A stretch of 64,000 bases of DNA from Alcaligenaceae bacterium (GTDB lineage: Bacteria; Pseudomonadota; Gammaproteobacteria; Burkholderiales; Burkholderiaceae_B), in NCBI GenBank assembly GCA_013416405.1, contig JACCET010000009.1, forward strand, positions 1-64,000. The letters run 5' to 3'. The notes under the pieces are model-generated. The model had not been told where the DNA came from. It saw only the letters and a list, made by a program, of their open reading frames with translations, and did not search any database. A program made the position numbers and the translations under genes. How positions within the stretch are numbered: the stretch's first letter is position 1; every line of letters starts with the position of its first letter. Of the stretch, positions 50,998 to 61,100 are shown in pieces.

Positions 50998-52080
50998 ATG
51001 CTCCCCACACCCATCAAAGGCAGAGGCAGCGCCTCGAATAGAACCTCGCGCTTCGATCAGCTGCAGCGGGTAGCGTTCGACGACGAATGGGATCACAGCG
51101 AACCCGACGACAGCCCTGCCCGGCCAGCCACCCTAGTCAAAAACGAGACTGCCAAGTCCATTATTTCGCGCAACGACTCGCCCGACATCCCTTTCGACCA
51201 GTCCATTAATCCATACCGCGGGTGTGAACACGGGTGCATCTACTGCTATGCCCGGCCCACACATGCCTACCTGAATCATTCGCCAGGCCTGGATTTCGAA
51301 ACCAGGCTATATGCCAAGCACAATGCCGCCGAACTTTTACGCAAAGAGTTGTCTCGACCGTCGTATACACCTAAATTGATTGCCCTGGGTGCCAACACCG
51401 ACCCGTACCAGCCTATAGAAAGGCGGCTGCGTATCACCTCGTCCATACTGGCCGTGCTGCACGAATTCAATCACCCTGTCGCCATCACGACCAAGTCAGC
51501 ATCCATCACCCACGATATCGATCTGCTGGCGCAGATGGCCAGCAAGAATCTGGTTCGGGTGTATATTTCGGTGGGCTCACTTGATGGCGAGATTACAAGA
51601 ACGCTGGAACCACGCGCCAGCGCTCCGGGCGCGCGGCTCAGTGCCTTGCACAAGCTAGCCCAGGCCGGCATTCCCACGGGCGTCATCGTGGCGCCTGTTA
51701 TCCCCGCGCTGACCGATCATGACATTGAACAGATTCTGTTCAGCGCGAAAGACGCCGGGGCACAGTATGCGGCTTACGTCCTGCTTAGACTACCCCTGGA
51801 AATAAGTGAGTTGTTCCGCGAATGGCTGGCGGCACATTACCCCATGAAGGAAGCGCACGTCATGAATCTAATCAAGCAAATGCACGGCGGCAAAATTTAT
51901 GATTCGGACTTTCGCACCCGGATGAAAGGTAGCGGCGTTTTTGCCGACCTTATACGGCAGCGCTTCCAAAAAGCATGCGCGAAGGCCGGGTTAAACCCCG
52001 ATCGCAACGCGCATTTTTCTTTGAACACTGCCGACTTTTGCCGCCCGACGCAGACGGGAAGCCAAGGGAAGCTGTTTTAG
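50998..52080 (+). CDS. PA0069-family radical-SAM protein (SplB-like)
   Basis: A 360-residue radical S-adenosylmethionine enzyme of the family named after P. aeruginosa PA0069, related to spore photoproduct lyase. The Fe-S motif is RGCEHGCIYCYARPTHAY (Cys76, Cys80, Cys83). SINPYRG precedes it, and LIALGANTDPYQPIERRL and RVYISVGSLDGEITRTLEPRA follow. The reaction is not known; a DNA-lesion role is suggested by the SplB relationship and the SOS box. ATG 50998 is chosen because an upstream in-frame ATG at 50956 would put the LexA box inside the gene. Confidence 0.88.
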   Translation: MLPTPIKGRGSASNRTSRFDQLQRVAFDDEWDHSEPDDSPARPATLVKNETAKSIISRNDSPDIPFDQSINPYRGCEHGCIYCYARPTHAYLNHSPGLDFETRLYAKHNAAELLRKELSRPSYTPKLIALGANTDPYQPIERRLRITSSILAVLHEFNHPVAITTKSASITHDIDLLAQMASKNLVRVYISVGSLDGEITRTLEPRASAPGARLSALHKLAQAGIPTGVIVAPVIPALTDHDIEQILFSAKDAGAQYAAYVLLRLPLEISELFREWLAAHYPMKEAHVMNLIKQMHGGKIYDSDFRTRMKGSGVFADLIRQRFQKACAKAGLNPDRNAHFSLNTADFCRPTQTGSQGKLF

Positions 52081-52091
52081 AAATATTTCCG

Positions 52092-52182
52092 TTTCTAAAT
52101 CAATTGTGAACGCGAAGGCGAAGCGCAGACATTACTAACGTAAGGCAAGCTGCGCCGACAAAGTGCACGGTTGATTTAGAAA
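52092..52182. repeat. Nested 91-bp inverted-repeat element
   Basis: Perfect 12-bp outer arms TTTCTAAATCAA (52092-52103) and TTGATTTAGAAA (52171-52182) enclose a second pair GCGCAG (52123-52128) / CTGCGC (52150-52155) and an apical TTAC-TAAC-GTAA. It begins 12 bases after the radical-SAM stop and ends 6 bases before the stop of the convergent permease gene. No T run follows either arm, so it is not a standard terminator. Confidence 0.65.
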
Positions 52183-52187
52183 TAGAA

Positions 52188-52979
52188 TTACAGCTTCTCG
52201 GTTTCTCCGGCCTTGGGCTTCCAGGCCAGCAATCGGTCTTCCACCACGGTTACCAACCAATCCAGCAATAGGGCAAACACGGTTAGCACCACGATGCCCG
52301 CAAACACGGTGTTCACATCGAGCGTGCCCTCGGCCTGCAGGATTAAATAGCCCACGCCACTGGCCGACCCCAAGTACTCCCCCACGACCGCCCCTACAAA
52401 AGCCAGGCCTACCGAGGTGTGCAGACTGGAGAACACCCAGCTGGTTGCCGAGGGAATATATACGTGACGCAGCAGCTGCTTGCGATTCGCGCCCAACATG
52501 CGTGCATTATCAAGCAAGGTCGAGCTGACTTCACGCACGCCCTGATACACATTGAAGAACACAATGAAGAACACCAGAGTAACCGCCAGGGCGACTTTGG
52601 ACCAGATACCCAGGCCGAACCACATGCCGAATATGGGCGCCAGAATGACGCGCGGCATGGAGTTGGCAGCCGTGATGTAGGGATCAAGCAAGGCGCTGGC
52701 GCCACGCGACAGGCCCAACCAAAGGCCAAAGGCCAGCCCCGCCACCGTACCGATAATAAAGGCCAGCACGGTCTCAGTCAGGGTAATGCCCAGATGCCGG
52801 TAAATGTCGGCATTGGTCACGAACCAGGCCCAAATGACGCGGGCAACTTCAATGGGCTGACCGAAGAAGAAAGCGAAATTTCTATCACGCGACAAATAAT
52901 GCCAAGCGACCAGCACGATCACCAGCAGCAAAATCTGCCAGAACCGCATAGTGAAGGAATTGGATTGGTATTTCGACAT
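52188..52979 (-). CDS. ABC transporter permease, SsuC/TauC type
   Basis: The membrane subunit of a nitrate/sulfonate/taurine-class importer, 263 residues with six hydrophobic segments. The coupling loop SSTLLDNARMLGANRKQLLRHVYIPSA is near 160-185, and GLAFVGAVVGEYLGSASGVGYLI near 200 is typical. ATG 52979 (MSKYQSNS) is the likely start; a GTG at 52997 is in frame. It is the last gene of a three-gene set after the binding protein and ATPase. Confidence 0.88.
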   Translation of the reverse strand: MSKYQSNSFTMRFWQILLLVIVLVAWHYLSRDRNFAFFFGQPIEVARVIWAWFVTNADIYRHLGITLTETVLAFIIGTVAGLAFGLWLGLSRGASALLDPYITAANSMPRVILAPIFGMWFGLGIWSKVALAVTLVFFIVFFNVYQGVREVSSTLLDNARMLGANRKQLLRHVYIPSATSWVFSSLHTSVGLAFVGAVVGEYLGSASGVGYLILQAEGTLDVNTVFAGIVVLTVFALLLDWLVTVVEDRLLAWKPKAGETEKL

Positions 52980-53033
52980 CTTAGGGCCTGTTAGCACTAT
53001 TTAAAGGAGATCGCGTTGTTGCCTGAACAGGCC

Positions 53034-53843
53034 CTAGGCCAGTTTTTGCTGGGCATAGCCCTTTAATACTTCGTCGCGCAGGACGCTCCAGATAGCTTGA
53101 TGCAGCTCGATGAAACGCGGATTGCCACGCACTTCAGCCACATCGCGCGGCCTGGGTATATCGATGACGAATTCGCCTATGGGGTAGGTGCCCGGCCCGG
53201 CCGACAGCACCACCACCCGGTCGCTCATGGCGATGGCTTCGTCCAGATCGTGGGTAATGAACAGCACGGCCTTGCGCTTGGCCATCCAGAGTTCCAGCAC
53301 CTCGTTTTCCATGAGTTGCCGCGTTTGGATGTCGAGCGCGGAAAACGGCTCATCCATGAGGATGATGTCGGGGTCGCGTATGAGTGTTTGCGCAAGCATG
53401 GTGCGTTTGCGCATGCCTCCGGACATTTGGTGGGGATAGCGATTTTCAAACCCACCCAAGCCTACGCGCTTGAGCCACTCCAGGCCCTGCGCGCGCGCCT
53501 GGTCTGCGGGCACACCTGCAAACTCAAGCCCCGCCGTCACGTTGGACAAGGCATTACGCCATGGCATCAACGCTTCGCCCTGAAACATGTATCCGGCCCG
53601 GTGATTCACCCCTTTGAGCGTTTCACCGAATACTTTGACTTGGCCCGACGAAGGAGCCAGCAAGCCGGCCCCTACGTTAAGCAGTGTGGATTTTCCGCAG
53701 CCCGTAGGCCCCACCACCGAAACGAATTCGCCAGGAGCGATGGCGATGGTGGCTTCTTTGACAGCGGTATAGCTTTTACCCGCACCCTCGTTGGATGCGA
53801 AGGTGCAGGTAATGTTGTCCAGCAGTAGTGCAGCTTCAGGCAT
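53034..53843 (-). CDS. ABC transporter ATPase, SsuB/TauB type
   Basis: 269 residues. Walker [14 protein letters not shown] is near 50, the Q-loop YMFQGEALMPWRN near 90, the signature MSGGMRKRTMLAQ near 140, Walker B IILMDEPFSALD near 165, and ITHDLDEAIAMSDR. The start ATG 53843 overlaps the stop of the binding-protein gene by eight bases, so translation is coupled. A longer frame to 53936 would run deep into that gene and is not favoured. Confidence 0.9.
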   Translation of the reverse strand: MPEAALLLDNITCTFASNEGAGKSYTAVKEATIAIAPGEFVSVVGPTGCGKSTLLNVGAGLLAPSSGQVKVFGETLKGVNHRAGYMFQGEALMPWRNALSNVTAGLEFAGVPADQARAQGLEWLKRVGLGGFENRYPHQMSGGMRKRTMLAQTLIRDPDIILMDEPFSALDIQTRQLMENEVLELWMAKRKAVLFITHDLDEAIAMSDRVVVLSAGPGTYPIGEFVIDIPRPRDVAEVRGNPRFIELHQAIWSVLRDEVLKGYAQQKLA

Positions 53844-54876
53844 TGGGATATTTTTTATTGGCTTTGGCAACGAAGTCGTTGGTCCAGATTTTGGAAATGT
53901 CGATCTTGTCGGCCGGGAAATTGGGCACGAATGCAACTAGCGCGTTCAGAGCCGTTTTTGGACCGTCTTCGGGTACCAGGCCGTCTGGCGACAAGGCTTC
54001 TTTGTTGCCAACCAGCGCCATTTTGTACAGTTCAGGGTCGCCCAGCAGATAGCCTTCGGGCACCACCTTGGCGATTTCGTCTGGCGTGGCCTTTTGTATC
54101 CATTTGTCGGCTCGCACAATAGCATTGGCCAGGGCCTGAGCCGTATTGGGGTTTTTGTCGATGAATTCCTGCGAGGTATATAGGCAGCTGGACGGCATGT
54201 TCCCGCCGAAAACCTGGCGAGCGTCTTTCAGGGTGCGCGTATCGGCAATGACCTTGATCGCATCTTCTTTAAGCAAAGTGCTGATGACCGGATCGAGATT
54301 GGCCATGGCATCGATCTGGCCGGTGCGCATGGCCGTGATGGCCCCAGCACCTGCGCCTACACCCACGAAAGAAACATCGCTGGGCTTCAGGCCATTCTGG
54401 GCCAGGAAGAAACTGGCCATCATGTTGGTGGACGAACCAGGAGCGGTCACACCGATTTTCTTGCCCTTGAGATCGGCAGGCGATTTGTAATCGGGCATGG
54501 TCTTGGTAGACACAGCCAGGACAATCATGGGTGCCTGACCCTGCTGGACAAAGGCGCGATACATTTGACCCTTGGATTGCAGGTTGATGGTGTGCTCGAA
54601 GGCACCCGACACCACGTCGGCGCTACCGCCCACAACCGCTTGCAGGGCTTTGGAGCCACCGGCAAAGTCAATAACCTTGACATCCAGCCCTTCGTCTTTG
54701 AAGTAGCCTTTCAGGTTGGCGATAGACAGGGGCAGGTAATAAATCAGTGCCTGGCCGCCGACGGCGATAGAAACTTCTTTCTTTTCAAGTTCCTGAGCGC
54801 GCACGATGCCGGGGGCAACGGTTACAGCGCCGGCCACACCGGCCAGCTTCAGCATTTCACGACGAGATACAGACAT
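53836..54876 (-). CDS. NitT/TauT-type substrate-binding protein
   Basis: 346 residues, the binding protein of the SsuABC/TauABC-like importer. Translation starts at ATG 54876 with AGGAGA five bases upstream. The N-terminus SVSRREMLKLAGVAGAVTVAPGIVRA is a twin-arginine-like signal ending before QELEKKEV. The mature domain shows YYLPLSIANLKGYFKDEGLDVKVIDFAGGSKALQAVVGGSADVVSGAF, the NMT1/SsuA-like pattern. The ligand could be a sulfonate, a pyrimidine precursor or an aromatic acid; sequence alone does not decide. Confidence 0.88.
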   Translation of the reverse strand: MSVSRREMLKLAGVAGAVTVAPGIVRAQELEKKEVSIAVGGQALIYYLPLSIANLKGYFKDEGLDVKVIDFAGGSKALQAVVGGSADVVSGAFEHTINLQSKGQMYRAFVQQGQAPMIVLAVSTKTMPDYKSPADLKGKKIGVTAPGSSTNMMASFFLAQNGLKPSDVSFVGVGAGAGAITAMRTGQIDAMANLDPVISTLLKEDAIKVIADTRTLKDARQVFGGNMPSSCLYTSQEFIDKNPNTAQALANAIVRADKWIQKATPDEIAKVVPEGYLLGDPELYKMALVGNKEALSPDGLVPEDGPKTALNALVAFVPNFPADKIDISKIWTNDFVAKANKKYPNA

Positions 54877-54973
54877 GATGGTCTCCTGGAGAATATTGAT
54901 TTTCAGCAATATTACCCGAGAAACCCGCTGCTGCTTATCAGGGCTTGCCCCACAAGACACTAAGCCCTTGTCA

Positions 54974-55582
54974 TCAAGTGTGGCGTCTTTCCATCAGGGC
55001 CCATGCAATGGTTCCCGCGTCGACGTATTCGAGCTCGCTGCCCGCCGGCACGCCACGGGCCAGCCTGGAGACCGTCAGTTCCCGAGCACGCAACAACTCG
55101 GAAAGGTAATGCGCGGTGGTTTCGCCTTCGGCCGTGAAATTCGTGGCCAGGATGACCTCTTTCACGGCGCCATCGGTGGCCCGTTGCATCAGGCGATCGA
55201 ACTGCAAGGCCTGGGGGCCAACGCCTTCAAGCGGCGTCAAGCGCCCCATCAGCACGTAGTACAGGCCGCGATAGCCATGGCTGGACTCGATCATGTTCTG
55301 ATCGGCCGGTGTTTCGACCACACAAAGCAATGAGGGGTCACGCTTGGGGTTGGCACAGGTGGCGCACACTTCTTCTTCGGAAAAGCCGTTGCACCGGGAA
55401 CAGTGGCGCAGGCCCTGCAGCGCAGACGCGAGGGCGCGGCTGAGCTGCTCGGCCCCGTTGGTATCGTACTGCAGCATGTGATAGGCCATGCGGCGGGCCG
55501 AGCGCACTCCCACGCCGGGCAGGCGGCGCAAGGCTTCTATCAGACTGGTGAGCGGTTCCGGCTCGGGCAGCGATGAATCCAT
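54974..55582 (-). CDS. recR: Recombination mediator RecR
   Basis: Works with RecFO to load RecA at gaps. 202 residues: an N-terminal helix-hairpin-helix ([18 protein letters not shown]), a four-cysteine zinc finger ([16 protein letters not shown]), and a Toprim domain ([30 protein letters not shown]). Its start shares a base with the ybaB stop. It is the last gene of dnaX-ybaB-recR. Confidence 0.97.
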   Translation of the reverse strand: MDSSLPEPEPLTSLIEALRRLPGVGVRSARRMAYHMLQYDTNGAEQLSRALASALQGLRHCSRCNGFSEEEVCATCANPKRDPSLLCVVETPADQNMIESSHGYRGLYYVLMGRLTPLEGVGPQALQFDRLMQRATDGAVKEVILATNFTAEGETTAHYLSELLRARELTVSRLARGVPAGSELEYVDAGTIAWALMERRHT

Positions 55583-55908
55583 CAGAACGGCAGTTTCATC
55601 CCGGGAGGCATGGGCATGCCGGCCGTCACAGCGGACATTTTCTCTTGTGAGGTAGCTTCAGCCTTACGAAGTGCGTCATTGAAGGCAGCAGCCACCAGGT
55701 CTTCAAGCATGTCTTTGTCGTCGGCCAGCAGGCTGGGATCTATGGTCACGCGTTTTACGTCGTGACGGCAAGTCATGGACACTTTGACGAGCCCACCGCC
55801 CGATGCGCCGTCTACAACGATTTCCGCAAGCGCGTCTTGTGCTTTTTTCATGTCTTCCTGCATTTGCTGCGCCTGGCGCATCAAACCGGCAATCTGGCCT
55901 TTCATCAT
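55582..55908 (-). CDS. ybaB: YbaB/EbfC nucleoid-associated protein
   Basis: A 108-residue DNA-binding dimer, usual length. It has the family pattern [42 protein letters not shown] and [19 protein letters not shown]. It lies between dnaX (40-base gap) and recR (one-base overlap), its standard location. Confidence 0.96.
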   Translation of the reverse strand: MMKGQIAGLMRQAQQMQEDMKKAQDALAEIVVDGASGGGLVKVSMTCRHDVKRVTIDPSLLADDKDMLEDLVAAAFNDALRKAEATSQEKMSAVTAGMPMPPGMKLPF

Positions 55909-55948
55909 GATAGGTTCTTCCTGAAGGTAAAAAATTAAAAAATACGCC

Positions 55949-57952
55949 TTATGCCACCTGACGCAGGGGCGTGGCGCTGATGGAACCCGGCACCATCCTG
56001 GCGCCGAACTCGGCGATCAATGTCTGGACGAAGGGATCGTCGGCGGCAGCCTGCTCGGCCTCTTGTTGGCGCACGGCTTTCTGCGCCTGTGCAACGGCAT
56101 GCGCAGTTTCGTCGCCCGTGGTGCCGTACTCGATATTCAAGCGAATGACGCTGCCAAAGTGCTCGGATAAGACGGTTTGCAGCCGCAACCGGCCAGCGCT
56201 GTCTTCCCGAGATAATATAGCAACGCGCAAGGTGAGCTGTTCACCGTCCATGCCGACCCATTCGCTTTGGCGGGCCAGTTCGGCGGCCCAGCCAGTGACT
56301 GGAAGCGCTGCAGCCAGCGCAGGCCAGCCCTGTGCGGTCATGCCCTTCAGGCGCGGCGCCTTGGTTTTCTTGCGGGCACTCACCAGTGCAGCGGGAACCG
56401 CATCTTCCGGCACAAAATCATTTTCGGCGAAATCATCGGGTACGAACGATGCCGCCTGGAAATCGTCGGGCGGCCCATCGTATTCGGGAGCGCCCATGTC
56501 AACGGGTTCGAAACGCGCATCATCGGCCGCATCGGCCGGCTGCATGGTTTCAAAGCCATCATCCTCTGCCTGCCCGACAGCCGTTGGCGCTTGGACGGGC
56601 GCGGTCCGCCCGGTTGGCCCTGCCTGCCGGGCGGGCTGGTCCGGCACCTCTTCCCAGGCGGGAATATCGCTGGCTTCAGGGTCGGCTTGCACACTGACCG
56701 GCGGCGACGAAGATGGTGCTGCGACGCTTGCGGCTGCGGACGGTGCGGCAGGCGCGGAAATCTGAGCCTTGGCGACTGCAGGCGGGGCAGCGGATGGTGC
56801 CGGGGCAGCGTCCGCAGTCACCTTGCCGCTGTCGGTATCGGACGGCGGTGTCGGGGCTGGAATCGTGCCTGCCGGAACCAGCGCCAGCATACGCAGACAA
56901 GCCATGACAAAGCCAGCATATTCATCGGGCGCCAGCGACAGCTCGCTGCGGCTATGCACTGCCACGGAATAGAAAAGCTGGGTCTGGTCGGGGTGCAGGG
57001 CCGCAGCCAGCTGAACAATGTCGTCAGCCAGCGGATCATCGGCCGCAATGGTTCCCGGTATGCGCTGCTGAATCGCAACGCGCGACAGCAGCACCGCCAG
57101 GTCGGCCAGCGCGCCTGAATAAGACAGGCCACGTATGGCGAGTTCGTCGGCTACTTTCAGCACCTGTCCGGCGTTGCCGGAAGCCAGCGCGCGCAGCAAG
57201 GTCACCAGATGCTGCTGGTCTATGGTGCCCAGCATGCCCTGGACAGCCTCGCCGGTAAGGTTGCCGGCACTATAGGCGATGGCCTGGTCCGTCAGGGACA
57301 GGGCGTCGCGCATGGAACCCGAAGCCGCCTGCGCCAGCAAACGCAAGGCGGGCGTTTCGTACTGCATGCCTTCCTGAGTTAGGACTTCCTGCAAATGCTC
57401 CACGATGGATTCGGCCGTCATCTGCTTCAGATTGAATTGCAGGCAGCGCGACAACACCGTGACGGGAATTTTCTGGGGATCGGTCGTGGCCAGAATGAAT
57501 TTCACATGCGGCGGTGGCTCTTCAAGCGTTTTCAGCATGGCATTGAAGGCATGACCGGTAAGCATGTGGACTTCGTCGATCATGTAGACCTTGAAGCGAC
57601 CGCTGCTGGGTGCGTACACCGCCTGCTCGAGCAGTTGCGTCATTTCGTCGACACCGCGATTGGACGCGGCATCGAGCTCGACATAATCGACAAACCGGCC
57701 GGCATCGATTTCCGTGCAGGCCTGACAATGCCCGCAAGGCGTTGCGGTAATGCCGGATTCGCAGTTGAGCGATTTGGCAAGTATGCGCGACAAGGTCGTT
57801 TTGCCCACCCCGCGGGTGCCTGTAAACAACCAGGCGTGGTGCAGGCGCTGCGTGGAGAGTGCGTGTGTGAGCGCACGAACCACGTGATCCTGGCCGATTA
57901 GGGTCTCAAACGAACGTGGCCGCCATTTACGCGCCAGTACCAGATAAGTCAT
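55949..57952 (-). CDS. dnaX: DNA polymerase III tau subunit
   Basis: The clamp-loader ATPase that also links polymerases and helicase. 667 residues. The AAA+ part (1-370) has Walker [19 protein letters not shown] near 45, the zinc module CGHCQAC with the upstream Cys, [25 protein letters not shown] and the SRC sensor. Residues about 375-540 are a long Ala/Pro/Asp-rich linker. The tau C-terminal domain follows (near 545-640). I see no A-AAA-AAG slippery site, so a shorter gamma form by frameshifting is not supported. Confidence 0.96.
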   Translation of the reverse strand: MTYLVLARKWRPRSFETLIGQDHVVRALTHALSTQRLHHAWLFTGTRGVGKTTLSRILAKSLNCESGITATPCGHCQACTEIDAGRFVDYVELDAASNRGVDEMTQLLEQAVYAPSSGRFKVYMIDEVHMLTGHAFNAMLKTLEEPPPHVKFILATTDPQKIPVTVLSRCLQFNLKQMTAESIVEHLQEVLTQEGMQYETPALRLLAQAASGSMRDALSLTDQAIAYSAGNLTGEAVQGMLGTIDQQHLVTLLRALASGNAGQVLKVADELAIRGLSYSGALADLAVLLSRVAIQQRIPGTIAADDPLADDIVQLAAALHPDQTQLFYSVAVHSRSELSLAPDEYAGFVMACLRMLALVPAGTIPAPTPPSDTDSGKVTADAAPAPSAAPPAVAKAQISAPAAPSAAASVAAPSSSPPVSVQADPEASDIPAWEEVPDQPARQAGPTGRTAPVQAPTAVGQAEDDGFETMQPADAADDARFEPVDMGAPEYDGPPDDFQAASFVPDDFAENDFVPEDAVPAALVSARKKTKAPRLKGMTAQGWPALAAALPVTGWAAELARQSEWVGMDGEQLTLRVAILSREDSAGRLRLQTVLSEHFGSVIRLNIEYGTTGDETAHAVAQAQKAVRQQEAEQAAADDPFVQTLIAEFGARMVPGSISATPLRQVA

Positions 57953-58050
57953 GCAGGGAGCTTAAGCAGAAAGCGATCGGATCGATAAATGAAAAGTGTA
58001 CCGGATTCGATGCCGCTTGGGGTATTTGGGGGGAATTAAGGCGGGCAAGA

Positions 58051-58145
58051 GGCGAGCCTGACTTCGGCACTGATCCTGAGCGGCTATGGCTGCTTCGTTC
58101 CCGACCTGACCAGTTTCACCGCCGGACCATGCGAAGGGGCCCGCC
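58051..58145 (-). ncRNA. ffs: 4.5S RNA of the signal recognition particle
   Basis: The minus-strand 95 nt contain the SRP core GGUCAGGUCGGGAACGAAGC, which differs from E. coli GGUCAGGUCCGGAAGGAAGC only by a compensating swap of the pair closing the GGAA tetraloop. The distal strands GGCGGGCC (58145-58138) and GGCUCGCC (58058-58051) pair with one G-U, giving the long rod shape. It lies about 100 bases upstream of dnaX, a known neighbourhood. End positions are estimated from the stem and may be off by a few bases. Confidence 0.9.
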
Positions 58146-58186
58146 AAACAGAAGTTTAACAGGACTTTCCCTCTCTTGCCTGCGGC

Positions 58187-61100
58187 CTACTGCACGTACT
58201 CCACCCATAGATCGGCCCGGGGGAAATACAGGGCGCCGCGTGCGGGACGGCCATCCAGTGCACTGACATGGTCGCAGTAGCGCTGGATCTGATCGCGATA
58301 ACGATCACGCATGCGCGCTGCAAAGTGGTCACGGGTTTCGCCTGCTTGCGGTATACCCGTTTTGTAGTCCACCACCAACCAGTCATGCTCTTGGGAAATT
58401 GCCAGGTCTATGACCGAGACCCTGCCACTAAGATCCAGCAAAGACCACTCACGATGCGCGCGGGCTACGCCCAACAGCCAGGCCCCTTTTTCGCTTTCTA
58501 CCGTGGCGACCAGCGTATCGCGCAGGACTTGGGCAGCGGCATCCAGCACGCTTGCAGCCAGGCCGGCCCGCGCCAGCTGCTTGCGAAATACCGGCAAAGT
58601 GTCATCAAGCCGATGAGCCGGCCAGGCCGCCATGCCCTCTTTGCCCAGTCTTTCCAGCCAGGCGTGGGCCACCGTACCGATCACGCTTTCATCGCCGGAT
58701 TCGGCGCGCCACTGCCAGGGGGTGCCCTGCCCGCCCAGCATGGCATTAGGCTGGGCCTGCGGCAGGCTGTCGGGTGTCATACGCACCAGCAAACGCCCGC
58801 CGGACGCACTGGCGGCGGCCAAGTCAACATCGTCTGCGTGCAGATCGGACGCCTCGGGCAGCTCAGGCATCTTGATGTGATCCCACAGGCGCCCCAGTAG
58901 CGAACTGCCTGCCGGAGGTTTGATGCCGGTCTTGTCATCCAGGCTGACCACACCTATCAGGTGCAGTTGTTGTTTTGCCCTGGTCACGGCAACATACAAG
59001 AGACGGTCGGTTTCATAAGCGGCCCGCTTTTTTTCACGCTCGGCCAAATAAACCGACACCGGATCGTGCTCGTCAGCGGTCTTATGCTTGATGGGCCCCA
59101 GCAGCAACTGCCCGCCTCCCATTTCAAACCGCATGAGTGGCGCCGTGTCGGCACGCGGCCGTTTATGCAGCCCTGCCAGGATCACGGTCTCGAATTCCAG
59201 GCCTTTGGATTTATGTATGGTCATGACTTCGACGGCACGGCCACTACTGCTGGGCGCCGCGTACAGCTTGGCCAGCCTGTCTTCCAAAGCCACCGGATTC
59301 AGCCCACCGTAGGGGGCAAGCTCTTCTACCAGACGCAACAGGCGCTCGGCATCGGCCCGGTCGCTGGCACCAGGATAGATATCGGCACCGCCCAGGGCTT
59401 GCCAGCGCGATTCCAGCCAGGCTGCAAAAGGCAGTGTGCCCGAAGCGTTGCCAGTATCAAGCAAGATCGTTGCCGCGTGACGCAAGCGCTTAGCGTCATC
59501 CTCGTCGATATCGGGCTGGCCGGCGGCATCGCGAGCAAGCCAGGCGGCCAGCAAGGCTGGTACGGTGGCAGTCAGATCGGCGCCAAATACGGCATGCAGG
59601 CTGTTCAGCGTCAAGCCACATAGCGGCGAACGCAATACCGACAGCCAGGCCAATCGGTCACCCGCGTGCGACAAGGCACGCGCAAGCTGTGCCAGGTCTA
59701 TCACCACCTGTCGCGACTGCAGAGACACGAGTTCAACCGCACGACATGGGATATTTTGCTGCGCCAGACGGTGCACAATGCCGTCTAGGTGGCTGCGTGC
59801 CCTGACCAGAATGGCAACGGGGTGTTCGCTGTCGGGATACTTCAGTAAGGCCTCTTTGGCCAGCTGTATGGCGATGGACTCCGCCACAGCCACCGGGTCG
59901 TCCGCCTCGTCGACACTTTCCTTGCTTTGCCATACTGGGTGAAATTCCGCGCCCAGCCCTGGCACACCAGCCTGGAAAGGCACCGACGGCGTATAGGTGA
60001 TTGCGCCCAGGCCACTATGATTTTCCGCCGGAAAAACCGGGCCGCAGGTAGCGTTGACCCAGTCGACGAGTTCGGCCTGAGAGCGGAAATTGTCGGTAAG
60101 CTCGAGTGCCGTCAAGGCGATCTCGCCCAGACCGTGTTCCTTGACCTTCAGGAAGCAAGCCACATCCGCCTTGCGAAAGCGATAAATGGACTGCATCGGA
60201 TCGCCCACCAGAAACAGCGTGCGGCCATCGCCCGTCTGCCAGCCCGAAGTCAGGCGCTCGAGCAGATCGATCTGTGACTGACTCGTGTCTTGAAATTCGT
60301 CTATCAAGATATGCCGTATGGTTGTGTCCAGGGCCAGCAGCAAATCGGTGGGTTCGTCGGCATGACCCAATGCCTGCAGGGCACGCTGCGAAATCTCTGC
60401 GAAATCGACCTCGGCCGCCTCGGTAAAACGCAGGTTCAATTGCGCCGCCGTCAGCCACAACACCTCGATCAGCAAGAGCAGGACTTCGTGTTGCTCTTCG
60501 GTATAGCCTTCGGGAGGCGCCAGCCGTATGCCTGCCAGCATGGATACCCAGGCTTCCGAGTCGGAGGCGGCATTCAGCCAGCGCAGAAAATCGTCTTTAT
60601 AGGCGGCCTTGGCTTCGAAACCTTCCTTGATGGTCACCCGGCGCCGCAGAGTATTCTTGCCGGTCAACAGCACATTGGCCAGCGCCTGCCACTGCGAAAG
60701 GCTAGCCACATCCGTTCCAAAAGCAGCGCCGTCCCAATACTGCAAGGCCTCCAGGCCTGGCGTGCCCTGACCGGCGGCAAGAACATTGGCGGCAGTCGAT
60801 ACCGATGGCGCCAAGGCTTGCGCCCAACCGGCGGGCATAGACCGCGCCAGAGCGGCCAGGTCAGTCTCGATGGCACTATCCAGGTTATCCAGCAATACAT
60901 CGATGTCTGCACGCTGTCCCAGCAAAGGCAGCCACTGATCCCTGCTGGCCAGCATATCGGCCAACAATCCCTGAGCGGCACGCACGTCCACGTCCATATG
61001 CGCTATCAGACCCGCCACTGCTGCGTTATCGTCAGCCATGTCCAGCGTCGCTTGTGCTGCGGCTTCGTAGTGTTCCCGGGCATTGTCCGTAATGGCCGGC

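Noticed and set aside
56355-56385. A lysine-rich stretch in dnaX as a frameshift site for the gamma subunit
   Set aside because: The codons read AAG AAA ACC AAG, not the A-AAA-AAG slippery sequence, and no stop is placed directly after a -1 shift.
57916-58266. A 116-codon plus-strand frame over the dnaX-ffs gap
   Set aside because: It runs antisense across 4.5S RNA and into the helicase gene, so it is almost certainly not coding.
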